From Scleromatobacter sp038208735 (GTDB lineage Bacteria; Pseudomonadota; Gammaproteobacteria; Burkholderiales; Burkholderiaceae_C), in contig JBBQYL010000109.1 of the NCBI GenBank assembly GCA_038208735.1, positions 1-16,743 of the forward strand: DNA of 16,743 nt. The letters run 5' to 3'. Within the stretch, counting starts at the first letter, position 1; every line of letters starts with the position of its first letter. The position numbers and the translations under genes were made by a program. The notes beneath the pieces were generated by a model that was given only the letters and a program-made list of their open reading frames with translations, was not told where the DNA came from and did no database searches. Positions 6,700 to 13,901 of this stretch are shown here, in pieces.

Positions 6700-7671
6700 G
6701 GCCTTGCCCGCGCCGGCGACTTCCCAGGCGGCTAGCGACAGCACGGACAGCGCGCACGGCAGCAGGTTGTAGATCAGGCGATAGGCGACGAGAGCGACCG
6801 GAAGTCCTGGCCCGATCCGAGCGGCCCAGATCGTCATCAGCGCCGCCTCGAAGACACCCAGGCCGCCGGGAACCTGGGACGCCACCCCAAGTGCCACCGC
6901 GGACAGGTAGCTCAGTGCGAACGGCAGGAACGGTGGCGCCGAGGCGGCAGGCAACAGCACGTACAGCGCGGCGATGGCCGCGCCGTTCTCGATGACCCCC
7001 AGCGCCACCAGGGCCATGGCCGTGCGCGTCGGCGGAAGCTCGAGGCGGGCCGGACCCAGGCGCAGGGTGCGACCGTCGTCCGACAGCCAAAAGACGAAGA
7101 GCGCCAAGCCCACGGTGAGGGCGACCGCCGTCGACAAGGACGGCACCGCACCGATCCCGCCGAACCGCTGCCCTGCGAGCCCTGCCAGCGCGATCAGCGC
7201 CACGTAGCCCAGACCGATGCCCAGCCAGGAGACCGACGTCACGCGCATGGCGTCGCCCATCGGGACGCCGGCGCGGCCATAGATGCGCAGCCGCACTGCG
7301 GTGCCGATGACGGCGTGGAATCCGAGCGTGTTGGAGATCGCGTTGCCGGCTACCCCTGCCAGGAGTGCAGTGCTGTGGCGGATCCGTCCCGGAATGACCA
7401 GGGCGCAGCCCAGGATGTCGTAGGCACCGAGCGCAACGAAGCTGGCGAGCGTGAACGCGGCGGCCGCGGCTACCCACGACAGGGGTTCGTTGCGCAGCCC
7501 GGACGCGAGTCGATGCCAATCCCAGAACGTGGCATCGCGGTGCAACGTGAGGGCTGCCGCTACCAGGATGAAGATCGAAAGGGCACCGGCCGCACGTACC
7601 CGCCAGCGCGGCGCCGTGGTGCGGGCGGAACCCGGCGGCGGGAGTCCCGAGGGTTGACGAACTTCGAGCAT
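6691..7671 (-). CDS. Flippase-like integral membrane protein (MprF/YbhN, LPG-synthase TM type)
   Basis: A 326-aa polytopic protein with about eight hydrophobic segments (for example AAGALSIFILVAAALTL near 27-43, and VALTVGLALFVFWL). It carries the signature of the lysylphosphatidylglycerol-synthase transmembrane family: SQVPGGLGVFEAALM (PGGLGVFE at 268-275) and AYRLIYNLLPCALSVL near the C-terminus. In MprF this domain moves aminoacylated lipids across the inner membrane. Here the domain stands alone, without the aminoacyl-transferase half, as in YbhN. The ATG at 7671 is chosen over an upstream one at 7809 because the extra 46 residues are Arg-rich and unlike the family; AAGG lies three bases before it. 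The gene converges on the acyltransferase/ATP-grasp pair, so it shares their neighbourhood but not their transcript. A role in translocating their product is inferred. Confidence 0.85.
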   Translation of the reverse strand: MLEVRQPSGLPPPGSARTTAPRWRVRAAGALSIFILVAAALTLHRDATFWDWHRLASGLRNEPLSWVAAAAAFTLASFVALGAYDILGCALVIPGRIRHSTALLAGVAGNAISNTLGFHAVIGTAVRLRIYGRAGVPMGDAMRVTSVSWLGIGLGYVALIALAGLAGQRFGGIGAVPSLSTAVALTVGLALFVFWLSDDGRTLRLGPARLELPPTRTAMALVALGVIENGAAIAALYVLLPAASAPPFLPFALSYLSAVALGVASQVPGGLGVFEAALMTIWAARIGPGLPVALVAYRLIYNLLPCALSVLSLAAWEVAGAGKASV

Positions 7672-7970
7672 TGCCTTCAGCGTAGGCGAAGTTCGGCGCA
7701 CGCGCGTAGGCCGCGCGGTCTGGCCACGTAGGACGAGCGCCCGACGATCGGCAGGGGCATTCCAGGATCCGACGTCCCGCGCAAGCACACAAGACGGCTG
7801 GCAGTCCACCCTGGCCCCAGACTGGACATTGCTCTGTCAAATGCGAGGACTGCAATGCAGCGAAGGACTAAGCCGCGCTCGCGGTAGGCGTACCGGCAGC
7901 GCCTGTCTCTGGCGTTCTGCGATGTTGATGACCGAGGCAATCCGCCTCGCTCATCAACAGGGGCAGGATC
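7672..7970. other. Intergenic region holding the left part of a recombinase element
   Basis: This 299-bp gap contains the promoter region of the leftward membrane-protein gene and, from about 7880, sequence that appears to belong to the truncated recombinase unit. A small dyad CGGTA-GGCG-TACCG lies at 7882-7895 and a long hairpin at 7923-7959. No gene is supported. Confidence 0.4.
7923..7959. repeat. Long hairpin (16-bp arms) just upstream of the recombinase start
   Basis: TGTTGATGACCGAGGC (7923-7938) and GCCTCGCTCATCAACA (7944-7959) are complementary at 15 of 16 positions with a 5-base loop AATCC. The 3' arm ends next to the ribosome-binding site AGGGGCAGG of the recombinase. It may be an element end, a recombinase core site, or a translational control hairpin. 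Confidence 0.65.
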
Positions 7971-8396
7971 ATGGACCGTTCGACTCCCACCGTTTCACCG
8001 TTGCGCCAACGCATGACCGAGGACATGCGGATGCGCAAGTTCGAGCCCAAGACGCAGTCAGCGTATCTCCGGGCCGTCACCAAGCTGGGCACCTACCTCA
8101 AGCATTCGCCTGACACCGCCACCGCCGATGATCTGCGCCGGTTCCAGTTGCACCTGGTCGATGACGGCACGTCGCCGATCACGCTCAACGCCACGATCTC
8201 CGGATTGAAGTTCTTCTTCGATGTCACGCTCAATCACCCGGAGCCGATGGCAAAGATGCAGCCGGTCAAGGTGCCACGCACCTTGCCGGTGGTGCTCAGC
8301 CGCGAGGAGGTAGCGCGCTTGATCGCCGCGGCCTGGAACCTCAAACACCAGACGGCACTGTCCGTCGCCTACCCGCCGGAATGCAAGCTAGTATAG
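7971..8396 (+). pseudogene. Tyrosine recombinase (phage-integrase type), C-terminally truncated
   Basis: The 141-codon frame encodes an N-terminal SAM-like, core-binding domain: LRQRMTEDMRMRKFEPKTQSAYL (11-33), ADDLRRFQLHLV, then LNATISGLKFFFDVTL (72-87) and the linker LPVVLSREEVARLI (105-118). This resembles the recombinases carried next to IS91-type transposases in proteobacteria. The match stops after LSVAY (residue 134, near base 8373), where intact relatives enter the catalytic domain. The rest (PPECKLV) is unrelated read-through. The whole catalytic domain with the R...HxxR...Y residues is missing, so it cannot recombine DNA. The start is well supported by AGGGGCAGG seven bases before ATG. 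It is a scar of a former mobile unit. Confidence 0.82.
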
Positions 8397-8475
8397 TGCG
8401 TCATCATCGATTGATGGGCGGGTGGCTGCCGGACAGACCCTTTGGGGCGTGACCGAGGCGTCCTGCAAGTCACGC

Positions 8476-8829
8476 TCAAAGGTCGTGGGTTCGCTTGGCG
8501 GACAACCGTCGTGCGACGTGAACCAGATCCGACGTGGGGTCTGCCCTGCAAAGCGTGAGGATCCGCGGCTGCAGCGCGTCGTAGGCAGGAACATCGACAT
8601 CTGACGTGCCGTCCAGCGCCGTCGCCACCGCCGCCTTGCCCGACAGATAGCCCTGAGCCCAGGTCAGCACCGGCATGCGGTCGGCGACTTCCGCACTCGA
8701 CAGACGGCCGATGACGGCAGTGCAACGCATCATTCCCGGTCCGGAGACCACGTCCAGCGCCAATGCGGGCGTGCTTGACAACATGCAGGCCGCTGCGATG
8801 GACGCCAGCTGCATAGGGTGAACTTTCAT
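8476..8829 (-). CDS. Small exported protein of unknown function with two cysteines
   Basis: A 117-aa protein with a clear signal peptide (MKVHPMQLASIAAACMLSS..., likely cut after ALA near residue 24). The mature part has two cysteines (C36 in MMRCTAV, C94 in LTLCRADP) that could form a disulfide, and a short conserved-looking WAQGYLSG (57-64). The layout of a GYxxG motif followed by a Cys-Pro-type segment recalls small periplasmic proteins such as Rap1a-like immunity or HdeA-like proteins, but I cannot place it in either. The start at 8829 is chosen because the signal peptide begins there and GGAAAG lies upstream; the frame extends to 8967 without support. It is divergent from the porin-cytochrome gene with about 360 bp between starts. 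A link to that cluster is only positional. Confidence 0.65.
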   Translation of the reverse strand: MKVHPMQLASIAAACMLSSTPALALDVVSGPGMMRCTAVIGRLSSAEVADRMPVLTWAQGYLSGKAAVATALDGTSDVDVPAYDALQPRILTLCRADPTSDLVHVARRLSAKRTHDL

Positions 8830-9190
8830 GTTCGCGCTTTCCGCTCGTCCAGCCGCGAGCACCTCGCCAGCAGTGTTTCCTGAGGATGGCATGGCTCGCT
8901 TCGGCGGGCCTGGCAAGGAGGCCTGGCAAGAGGTGCTGTCAATGCCGTTGAATGTGGGCGGCACCACAAGGTCTGTTCGGCTGAGCGAATGAATTCACGG
9001 GGTCGCGCCGATTCTTCGTTCGCTGGCGCACAGACGGTGCTCGTGGAACGGTCAATGCTCGACAAAGTCGGATTCGGCGTTTCGTGAGCTGGCACAAGCC
9101 GCTACTCGGAATTCGACCGATTCAGCGATGCGTGCGACTGCAACGCGGTTCGAAATCATCCTGCTATTCCGACATCAGCCGAGAAAAACT
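8830..9190. other. 361-bp divergent control region without a gene
   Basis: This stretch separates the small exported protein from the porin-cytochrome gene and should hold both promoters. I see no confident promoter, operator or RNA gene. A TGGCAC at 9090-9095 lacks the matching -12 element of a sigma-54 promoter. An in-frame ATG at 9128 would extend the cytochrome by 21 residues ahead of its signal peptide and is not favoured. Confidence 0.4.
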
Positions 9191-10672
9191 ATGAATCACT
9201 CTGATACCGGCAGTGGCGAGCACAACATCTTTCTGATCGTCGTGATGGCTGCGACGTTGTTGATTGGCGCGCTGATACCAACCTCTGCGTTGGCGATCCC
9301 GTTGTTCAATCGCCAGACCGGCCAGAACTGCCTCGCATGCCACGCAGGCGGACAGTTTCCAGAGCTCACGAACTACGGGCGACTGTTCAAGATGACGGGT
9401 TACACGCTCGGCGTTCGAACCGTCCCGGTTTCTCTGATGGCACTCGGCAGTGTGTCCAAGGTGGCGAACACTTCGAAGAGCGACGATCCGGCGGCCGACT
9501 TCCAGAAGAACGACAAGCCGATCTTTGCGACGGCGAGCCTGTTCCTGGGCGGAAAAATCACCGACAACATCGGCGCTTTCACGCAGTTCACGTGGGATCC
9601 GTATGCGATCACCACGGACTCCGGCAATTTCAAGGGTCATTTTGGAGCGGACAACATGGACATCCGCTACGCCGATCGCTTCATCGGCGAGGCTCACGAC
9701 GTAATCTTTGGCGTCAGCGTGAACAACAATCCCTCGGTGACCGACCCATGGAACACTGCCGCAGCGTGGATGCAGTACGTGCCCGTGCCGAGCCCCACGA
9801 GCAGCCAGTTCATCGATGGCTCCTCGCCGTATCCGGGCCTGTCCGCGGGCGGCAACGTGGCCGGCGTGAGCGCGTATGCGTTCGTGAACCAGCTGGTCTA
9901 CGTCGAGGTCGGTGACTACCGCACGGCCAAAGGGCTGTTCTCGTTCATGAAAGCTGGCCTCAAGGATGCTGACGTCACGAAGCTGCGCGGCAACAACCCG
10001 TATGTGCGCGTCGCCCTGAGCCAGAACTGGGGAGCAAACAGCCTGATGGTCGGGGCGACCCACATGACGGCGCGCATCTATGACGACCCGCTCGATACTT
10101 CTGACGCCTCGACAGTTCATCGCTTCCGAGACGAGATCTTCGACGCGCAATACCAGTACCTTCTCGATCCCCACACCATGACCGCGCAGTTCGTGGTCAC
10201 GCACAACCAGCATGTCTATCCTCTCGCCCAGGCGGGCCAACCGGTTGCGTTTGTCGATTCACAGGGCAACGCGCTCCCATTGACCTCGAGCGCGGACAAG
10301 ACGAACCTGGTGCGCGCCAAATTCTCGTACGTCTACCAGGCACGCTACGGCGGCAGCATCTCGCTATTCAATTTGACCGGTTCGAGCAACACCGCCAACC
10401 AGACCTCTGGCTACGATCCGACGACGCTGAAGATCACGTCGAGCGCGGATGCCAACGCACCGTCTACACGGGTCAACGGAAGCCTGACAGGCAACCCTGC
10501 GACGCGCGGCATGACCTATGAGACCTTCTGGATGCCGATCCAGAACCTGCGTGTCGGCCTGCAATACACGGTCTACGAGAAGTTCAACGGGGCGCGCAAC
10601 AACTACGACGGGTTCGGCCGCAACGCGGGCGACAACAACTCGCTGTTCCTCTACGCCTGGACGGCCTACTAA
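9191..10672 (+). CDS. Monoheme cytochrome c-outer-membrane porin fusion (Cyc2-like)
   Basis: A 493-aa exported protein. A hydrophobic signal segment (about 12-35, ending TSALA) is followed by a single c-type heme site in LFNRQTGQNCLACHAGG (C47-C50-H51), then FPELTNYGRLFKMTGYTLG (56-74), a pattern I associate with Cyc2-type fused cytochrome-porins (aromatic-PEL...GRxFK...GYT). The remaining roughly 400 residues alternate polar and hydrophobic positions and contain barrel-like strands such as PIFATASLFLGGKITDNIG, FGADNMDIRYADR and LRVGLQYTVYEKFNG. The chain ends in an aromatic residue (Tyr493), as outer-membrane barrels do. No other CXXCH occurs. Cyc2 proteins pass electrons from extracellular Fe(II) through the outer membrane. 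Here the diheme cytochrome and HiPIP that follow would be the periplasmic acceptors. The start at 9191 gives a normal signal peptide. The substrate, iron or something else, cannot be read from sequence. Confidence 0.8.
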   Translation: MNHSDTGSGEHNIFLIVVMAATLLIGALIPTSALAIPLFNRQTGQNCLACHAGGQFPELTNYGRLFKMTGYTLGVRTVPVSLMALGSVSKVANTSKSDDPAADFQKNDKPIFATASLFLGGKITDNIGAFTQFTWDPYAITTDSGNFKGHFGADNMDIRYADRFIGEAHDVIFGVSVNNNPSVTDPWNTAAAWMQYVPVPSPTSSQFIDGSSPYPGLSAGGNVAGVSAYAFVNQLVYVEVGDYRTAKGLFSFMKAGLKDADVTKLRGNNPYVRVALSQNWGANSLMVGATHMTARIYDDPLDTSDASTVHRFRDEIFDAQYQYLLDPHTMTAQFVVTHNQHVYPLAQAGQPVAFVDSQGNALPLTSSADKTNLVRAKFSYVYQARYGGSISLFNLTGSSNTANQTSGYDPTTLKITSSADANAPSTRVNGSLTGNPATRGMTYETFWMPIQNLRVGLQYTVYEKFNGARNNYDGFGRNAGDNNSLFLYAWTAY

Positions 10673-10712
10673 GCATGCACACCGAACCGTTCCCTCACTG
10701 CCGGAGCGTCAC

Positions 10713-11348
10713 ATGAAGATCTTGACCTGGACCCTCATCGGCGCAACAGCGTGGCTGACCGTCGGCTGCGCGAACCCGGAGCGTTCGCGCGATCTAGGTA
10801 ATCCTGCCATCGCCGGCTCGATGCTTGCGCAGCAGACCTGCTCGATGTGCCACGGCGTGACGGGTGTGGCGACGTCTCCCAACTTCCCCAACCTCGCTGG
10901 TCAGACCGAGGGCTACGTCGTGGCGCAGCTGACAGAGTTCAGAAGTCATTCGCGCGAGGATCCGGCCGGCTTCGAATACATGTGGGGCATCGCTCGCCGC
11001 CTGACCGATGCGCAGATCAAGGATCTCGCCGCGTACTACGCAAGGCAAGCGCCCGCGCATCAGTCGCCCGAAGGCGACCCGGCGCGCATCGACGCCGGGC
11101 GTGCGCTCTTCACGAGTGGCGCACCGACGCGCGGAATTCCTGCCTGCAGCAGTTGCCATGGCGACCATGGGCAGGGACTGGCCGCGTTTCCCAGGCTTGC
11201 AGGGCAGCATGGCGACTACGTCGTCAAGCAATTGCGCGTGTTCCAGCGCACCGATGGCCGGCCCGATGGTCCGGCAATGAAGGCGGTGGCCCATGGGCTG
11301 ACGTCGGACGACATGGCAAACGCCGCGTCCTTTGTACAGGGCATGTGA
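10713..11348 (+). CDS. Diheme c4-type cytochrome, possibly lipid-anchored
   Basis: A 211-aa protein with two cytochrome-c domains. The heme sites are CSMCH (43-47) and CSSCH (145-149), each followed by the c4-type signature (FPNLAGQTEGYVVAQLTEF at 58-76; FPRLAGQHGDYVVKQLRVF at 159-177). Likely axial Met ligands are M90 (FEYM) and M189 (PAMK). The near-equal halves show the internal duplication of cytochrome c4. The N-terminus MKILTWTLIGATAWLTVGC looks like a lipoprotein signal with Cys19, although Thr at -3 is unusual, so a soluble form is possible. The start at 10713 is supported by CGGAGCG at 10702-10708. It lies 40 bp after the porin-cytochrome gene and is likely in the same transcript. 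In acidophilic iron oxidisers a c4-type cytochrome (Cyc1) accepts electrons downstream of Cyc2; a similar role is inferred here. Confidence 0.92.
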   Translation: MKILTWTLIGATAWLTVGCANPERSRDLGNPAIAGSMLAQQTCSMCHGVTGVATSPNFPNLAGQTEGYVVAQLTEFRSHSREDPAGFEYMWGIARRLTDAQIKDLAAYYARQAPAHQSPEGDPARIDAGRALFTSGAPTRGIPACSSCHGDHGQGLAAFPRLAGQHGDYVVKQLRVFQRTDGRPDGPAMKAVAHGLTSDDMANAASFVQGM

Positions 11349-11489
11349 TCTGCCCATGAAAGTCGAGCCCTCGCCCGGCTGTTTCGAATCAAGGCGCTCG
11401 ACGTGCATTGGTTCGCACTTGAACGCCACCTGCCCTTCAGCAGGCTGTTTCACCTTCTGGAAAAACCAACCTCCAAGCGAGCAAACCAC

Positions 11490-11801
11490 ATGACTTCACG
11501 TCGTTCGTTCATCAAGATCCTCCCGCTGGCCGGATCCTTCGTACTCCTCGGGCAGAGCGCCCATGGGGCCGACATGCCCATGGTCGATCCGAAGGATCCG
11601 CAGGCCGCGGCCCTCGGCTATGTCAACGACGCCGGCAATGCCGACAAGGTGAAGTTCACCAAGTTCGCGCCTGGGCAAATGTGCTCGGGCTGCCAGCTGT
11701 ATCAAGGGCAGCCAGGGGCAGCCTCCGGTGGCTGCACCCTCTTTGCCGGGAAGCAGGTCGCTGCCAAGGGCTGGTGCAGCGCCTACGCAAAGAAGGCCTG
11801 A
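11490..11801 (+). CDS. High-potential iron-sulfur protein (HiPIP), Tat-exported
   Basis: A 103-aa protein with a twin-arginine signal (SRRSFIKI, 3-10, then a hydrophobic run to AHGA near 27) and the four cluster cysteines of HiPIP: C65 and C68 in GQMCSGCQLY, C82 in GGCTLF and C96 in KGWCSAYAKKA, spaced x2-x13-x13. The length is normal for the family. HiPIPs carry one 4Fe-4S cluster, fold before export (hence Tat), and shuttle single electrons in the periplasm to terminal oxidases or photosynthetic reaction centres. Iro of Acidithiobacillus is a HiPIP tied to iron oxidation. It follows the diheme cytochrome by 141 bp, which could hold its own promoter. The ATG at 11490 is fixed by the Tat motif; the ribosome-binding site is weak. 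Confidence 0.93.
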   Translation: MTSRRSFIKILPLAGSFVLLGQSAHGADMPMVDPKDPQAAALGYVNDAGNADKVKFTKFAPGQMCSGCQLYQGQPGAASGGCTLFAGKQVAAKGWCSAYAKKA

Positions 11802-11827
11802 TTCCACGGGGCTTGGCCGCTTCAGCT

Positions 11828-11844
11828 CGTCAAATGCTTTGACG
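11828..11844. terminator. Short perfect hairpin after the HiPIP gene
   Basis: CGTCAAA-TGC-TTTGACG is a perfect 7-bp stem with a 3-base loop, 26 bp after the HiPIP stop. It has no following T-run, so it would be a weak or rho-assisted terminator or an mRNA-end stabiliser. Confidence 0.3.
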
Positions 11845-12008
11845 ATGGAGCCGATGGCGAAAGTCGCGACCATGGCGAGCTCGCTTCAGAATGTCACCCG
11901 CGGCGATCTGTCGTGGCCGCGCACGCCTGGCGGGGGCCGGCCGTCACGAAAACGCATTGCGCTGCTCCAAAGCCGACATGAGTAACAGTCCGGTTCAGGT
12001 ATTTCGGC

Positions 12009-12449
12009 ATGAAGGCCCACATTGGTGTCGACACCGAATCTGGGTTTGTTCATACCCTGGTCGGCACGGCTGCCAACGTCAGCGACATCACGCAAGCGGG
12101 TGCATTGCTTCATGACGAAGAGACGACGGCCTTCGCTGACGCCGGCTACCTGGGCGTCCACAAACGGCCTGAGGCCGAGGGGCCCAAGTGGTACGTCGCC
12201 ATGCGCCCAGGCAAGCGTCGGCAGCTCGATTTGAAGCGCAAGAGCGGACGTCTGCTCAACGAAGTCGAGCGCCTCAAAGCCAGTGTTCGGGCAAAGGTGG
12301 AGCATCCGTTCCGAGTGCCCAAGCAGCAGTTCGGCTTCACCAAGGTTCGGTACCGAGGCTTGAAGAAGAACACCGCGCAGATCTTCACGTTGTTCGCGTT
12401 GAGCAACCTTTGGATGGCGCGGCGTCAACTGATGGAAGCGTCGGCATGA
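12009..12449 (+). pseudogene. IS5-family transposase, 5'-truncated remnant
   Basis: The 146 codons match the C-terminal half of an IS5-family transposase: MKAHIGVDTESGFVHT (1-16), FADAGYLGVHKRP (42-54) with the second catalytic Asp (D44), WYVAMRPGKRR, and KVEHPFRVPKQQFGFTKVRYRGLKKN (97-121) with the catalytic Glu (E98), ending FALSNLWMARRQL. In-frame sequence just upstream reads RYFG before MKAHIG, as in intact relatives. The match is lost a few codons further back and a stop occurs at 11979. The N-terminal DNA-binding half and the first catalytic Asp are gone, so it is inactive. The first ATG is an internal methionine, not a true start. It marks a deletion or insertion junction right after the HiPIP gene. 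Confidence 0.88.
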
Positions 12450-12815
12450 GTGCGTCCGAAATCGGCTTCGGCGCCGATTTCGGACGTTTTGACGGGTCTG
12501 CAGAGGCTCGAAGAGAGCCGGTTGGTTTGTCAAAACCCGCGCGTGTCATCTCAGATGAGTCAACTTTCCAAACCTGCCGTCAGTACTGAGTTTTTCAGAC
12601 CATCCCTGGCGGGTGGAACAACGCGGGCGATTGTTTTCGTCCAACCCTACGACAATGAGCCCGGAAAGCGCATGGTTGACAAAAGCTAGCGGCAAGCTGA
12701 ACGCGGCCTCTGCCAGGTTCATGACTTGCTGTGGGGATCCTTAGCCTTGTCGAGTAACGCGATGTAACGCGCAAATCGCCAGGTTGCCGATCCTATTAAG
12801 CCTCAAGGAGAACTC
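12450..12815. other. 366-bp region: IS5 3' end and porin promoter
   Basis: No gene is seen. The region holds the strong hairpin at 12454-12485, a dyad TCATCT-C-AGATGA at 12546-12558, and a TTGACA at 12676-12681 that lacks a good -10 box. The ompA-type gene's ribosome-binding site AAGGAG is at 12805-12810. The IS5 terminal repeat should lie in the first part but cannot be fixed without its partner. Confidence 0.4.
12454..12485. terminator. 12-bp perfect hairpin at the 3' end of the IS5 remnant
   Basis: GTCCGAAATCGG (12454-12465) pairs perfectly with CCGATTTCGGAC (12474-12485) across an 8-base loop. It starts five bases after the transposase stop and is followed by GTTTTGA. It fits a transcription terminator of the former IS. 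Confidence 0.6.
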
Positions 12816-13901
12816 ATGACGCGCATCAAGTCCTCAGCCGTTCACCTGGTTGCGCTAGCAGCGGGCATGGCCTGTGCAAGCGCCGCACAGGCCCAATCAA
12901 ACGAACAATACAACCCGTCGGCCTACGTTCTATTGAACGGCAGTGTGATCAAGCCCGATAAAGATTGGCCCGATGACAAGGTCGGAGGCGGGGGAGGCCT
13001 GAAACTAGGCATGCCGCTGTCGCCCAACTGGGATCTGCAGATCGGTGGCAATTACGCTCGGGCCAAGGGCAGCAATGGTGCCAAGTACCACCAATGGCTC
13101 GGTGGCGCCGATGTGCTTTACTTGTTCACGCCAGGCGGATTCCGTCCGTTCGTTCTGGCCGGCGTCGGAGCTGCCCGAGACACTTCCCTCGACCCGGTCA
13201 ATGGCGGGCTTCATCGGAACTCTCCGTACGTAGACCTCGGTGCTGGTTTTCAGTACAAATTCACCCCAACCCTCGGCATGCAAGCCGACGTGCGCGGAGT
13301 GGGCAGCTTTGAGCGCCAGCGTATCGACGCGCTAGGGATCAAGCGCAGTGGCGATATTTATGCCAACGTTGGTCTGACATGGGCTTTCAGCGGCCCGCCG
13401 GCCCCGCCCCCTGCACCCATGGTCGTGTCGGAGCGCTCGACCACTACCACGGAGACTACGACTGCCCCGCCGGTCCCGGTTATCGCACCGCCGCCCCCGC
13501 CAGCCCCGGCTCCCCGTATGCAAAAGTACACGCTGTCCGCCAAAGAATTGTTTGGATTCAACAGCGCGAAATTGGGGGCGGAGCAACCACGGCTGGACGA
13601 AGTGGCTTCTGTTATGAGCTCTGACATGGAGATCCAGCGCGTCACGATCGTCGGCTACACGGACAAGATCGGCAGCGCCGCTTACAACCAGAAGCTTTCT
13701 GTCAAGCGCGCAGAGGCGGTCAAGGCGTATCTGGAAGCGAAGGGTGTCGCAAGCTCGCGTCTCGAGGCCGTGGGCAAGGGCGAAGCCGACCCCATGGTCG
13801 AGTGCGCCGGAGTAAAGAAGCGCTCTGCCTTGATCCAGTGTCTTGAGCCCAACCGCCGTGTCAAAATCGAACCTGTGACGTATACGAAGCCGGCACAGTG
13901 A
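12816..13901 (+). CDS. OmpA-family outer-membrane porin with peptidoglycan-binding domain
   Basis: A 361-aa protein. The signal peptide ends AAQA near residue 26. Residues 27 to about 192 form an eight-strand-type barrel (SAYVLLNGSVIKPDKDW, LPFxV-like GGFRPFVLAGVGAARDTS, ending YANVGLTWAF). A long Pro/Thr-rich linker covers about 193-230, including APPPPPAPAP. The C-terminal OmpA-like domain carries the peptidoglycan (diaminopimelate) binding signature VGYTDKIGSAAYNQKLSVKRAEAVKAYL and NRRVKI. Two cysteines flank a short insert (VECAGV...IQCLEP), a feature common in betaproteobacterial OmpA proteins. It anchors the outer membrane to the cell wall. The start has AAGGAG five bases upstream. There is no obvious link to the neighbouring electron-transfer cluster, and it stands alone between IS fragments and the hydroxylase gene. 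Confidence 0.94.
   Translation: MTRIKSSAVHLVALAAGMACASAAQAQSNEQYNPSAYVLLNGSVIKPDKDWPDDKVGGGGGLKLGMPLSPNWDLQIGGNYARAKGSNGAKYHQWLGGADVLYLFTPGGFRPFVLAGVGAARDTSLDPVNGGLHRNSPYVDLGAGFQYKFTPTLGMQADVRGVGSFERQRIDALGIKRSGDIYANVGLTWAFSGPPAPPPAPMVVSERSTTTTETTTAPPVPVIAPPPPPAPAPRMQKYTLSAKELFGFNSAKLGAEQPRLDEVASVMSSDMEIQRVTIVGYTDKIGSAAYNQKLSVKRAEAVKAYLEAKGVASSRLEAVGKGEADPMVECAGVKKRSALIQCLEPNRRVKIEPVTYTKPAQ

Noticed and set aside
6656..7855. A 399-codon leftward open frame overlapping the flippase-like gene
   Set aside because: Its translation is Arg/Gly/Pro/His-rich without any domain, while the 6691-7671 frame has clear membrane segments and the PGGLGVFE motif. It is a high-GC shadow.
9090..9106. Possible sigma-54 promoter (TGGCAC...) upstream of the porin-cytochrome gene
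   Set aside because: The GC of the -12 element is missing at the required 10-bp spacing from the GG.
9164..10240. A 358-codon leftward open frame opposite the porin-cytochrome gene
   Set aside because: No recognisable domain or ribosome-binding site; the forward frame has the signal peptide, heme site and barrel pattern.
11496..11873. A leftward 125-codon frame starting MVATFAIGSIVKAFDELKR opposite HiPIP
   Set aside because: The first residues look protein-like, but most of the frame lies antisense to HiPIP and matches nothing known to me.
12676..12704. TTGACA as a -35 box for the OmpA-type gene
   Set aside because: At 16-18 bp spacing no TATAAT-like -10 box follows (GAACGC at 17), and it lies over 100 bp before the start codon.
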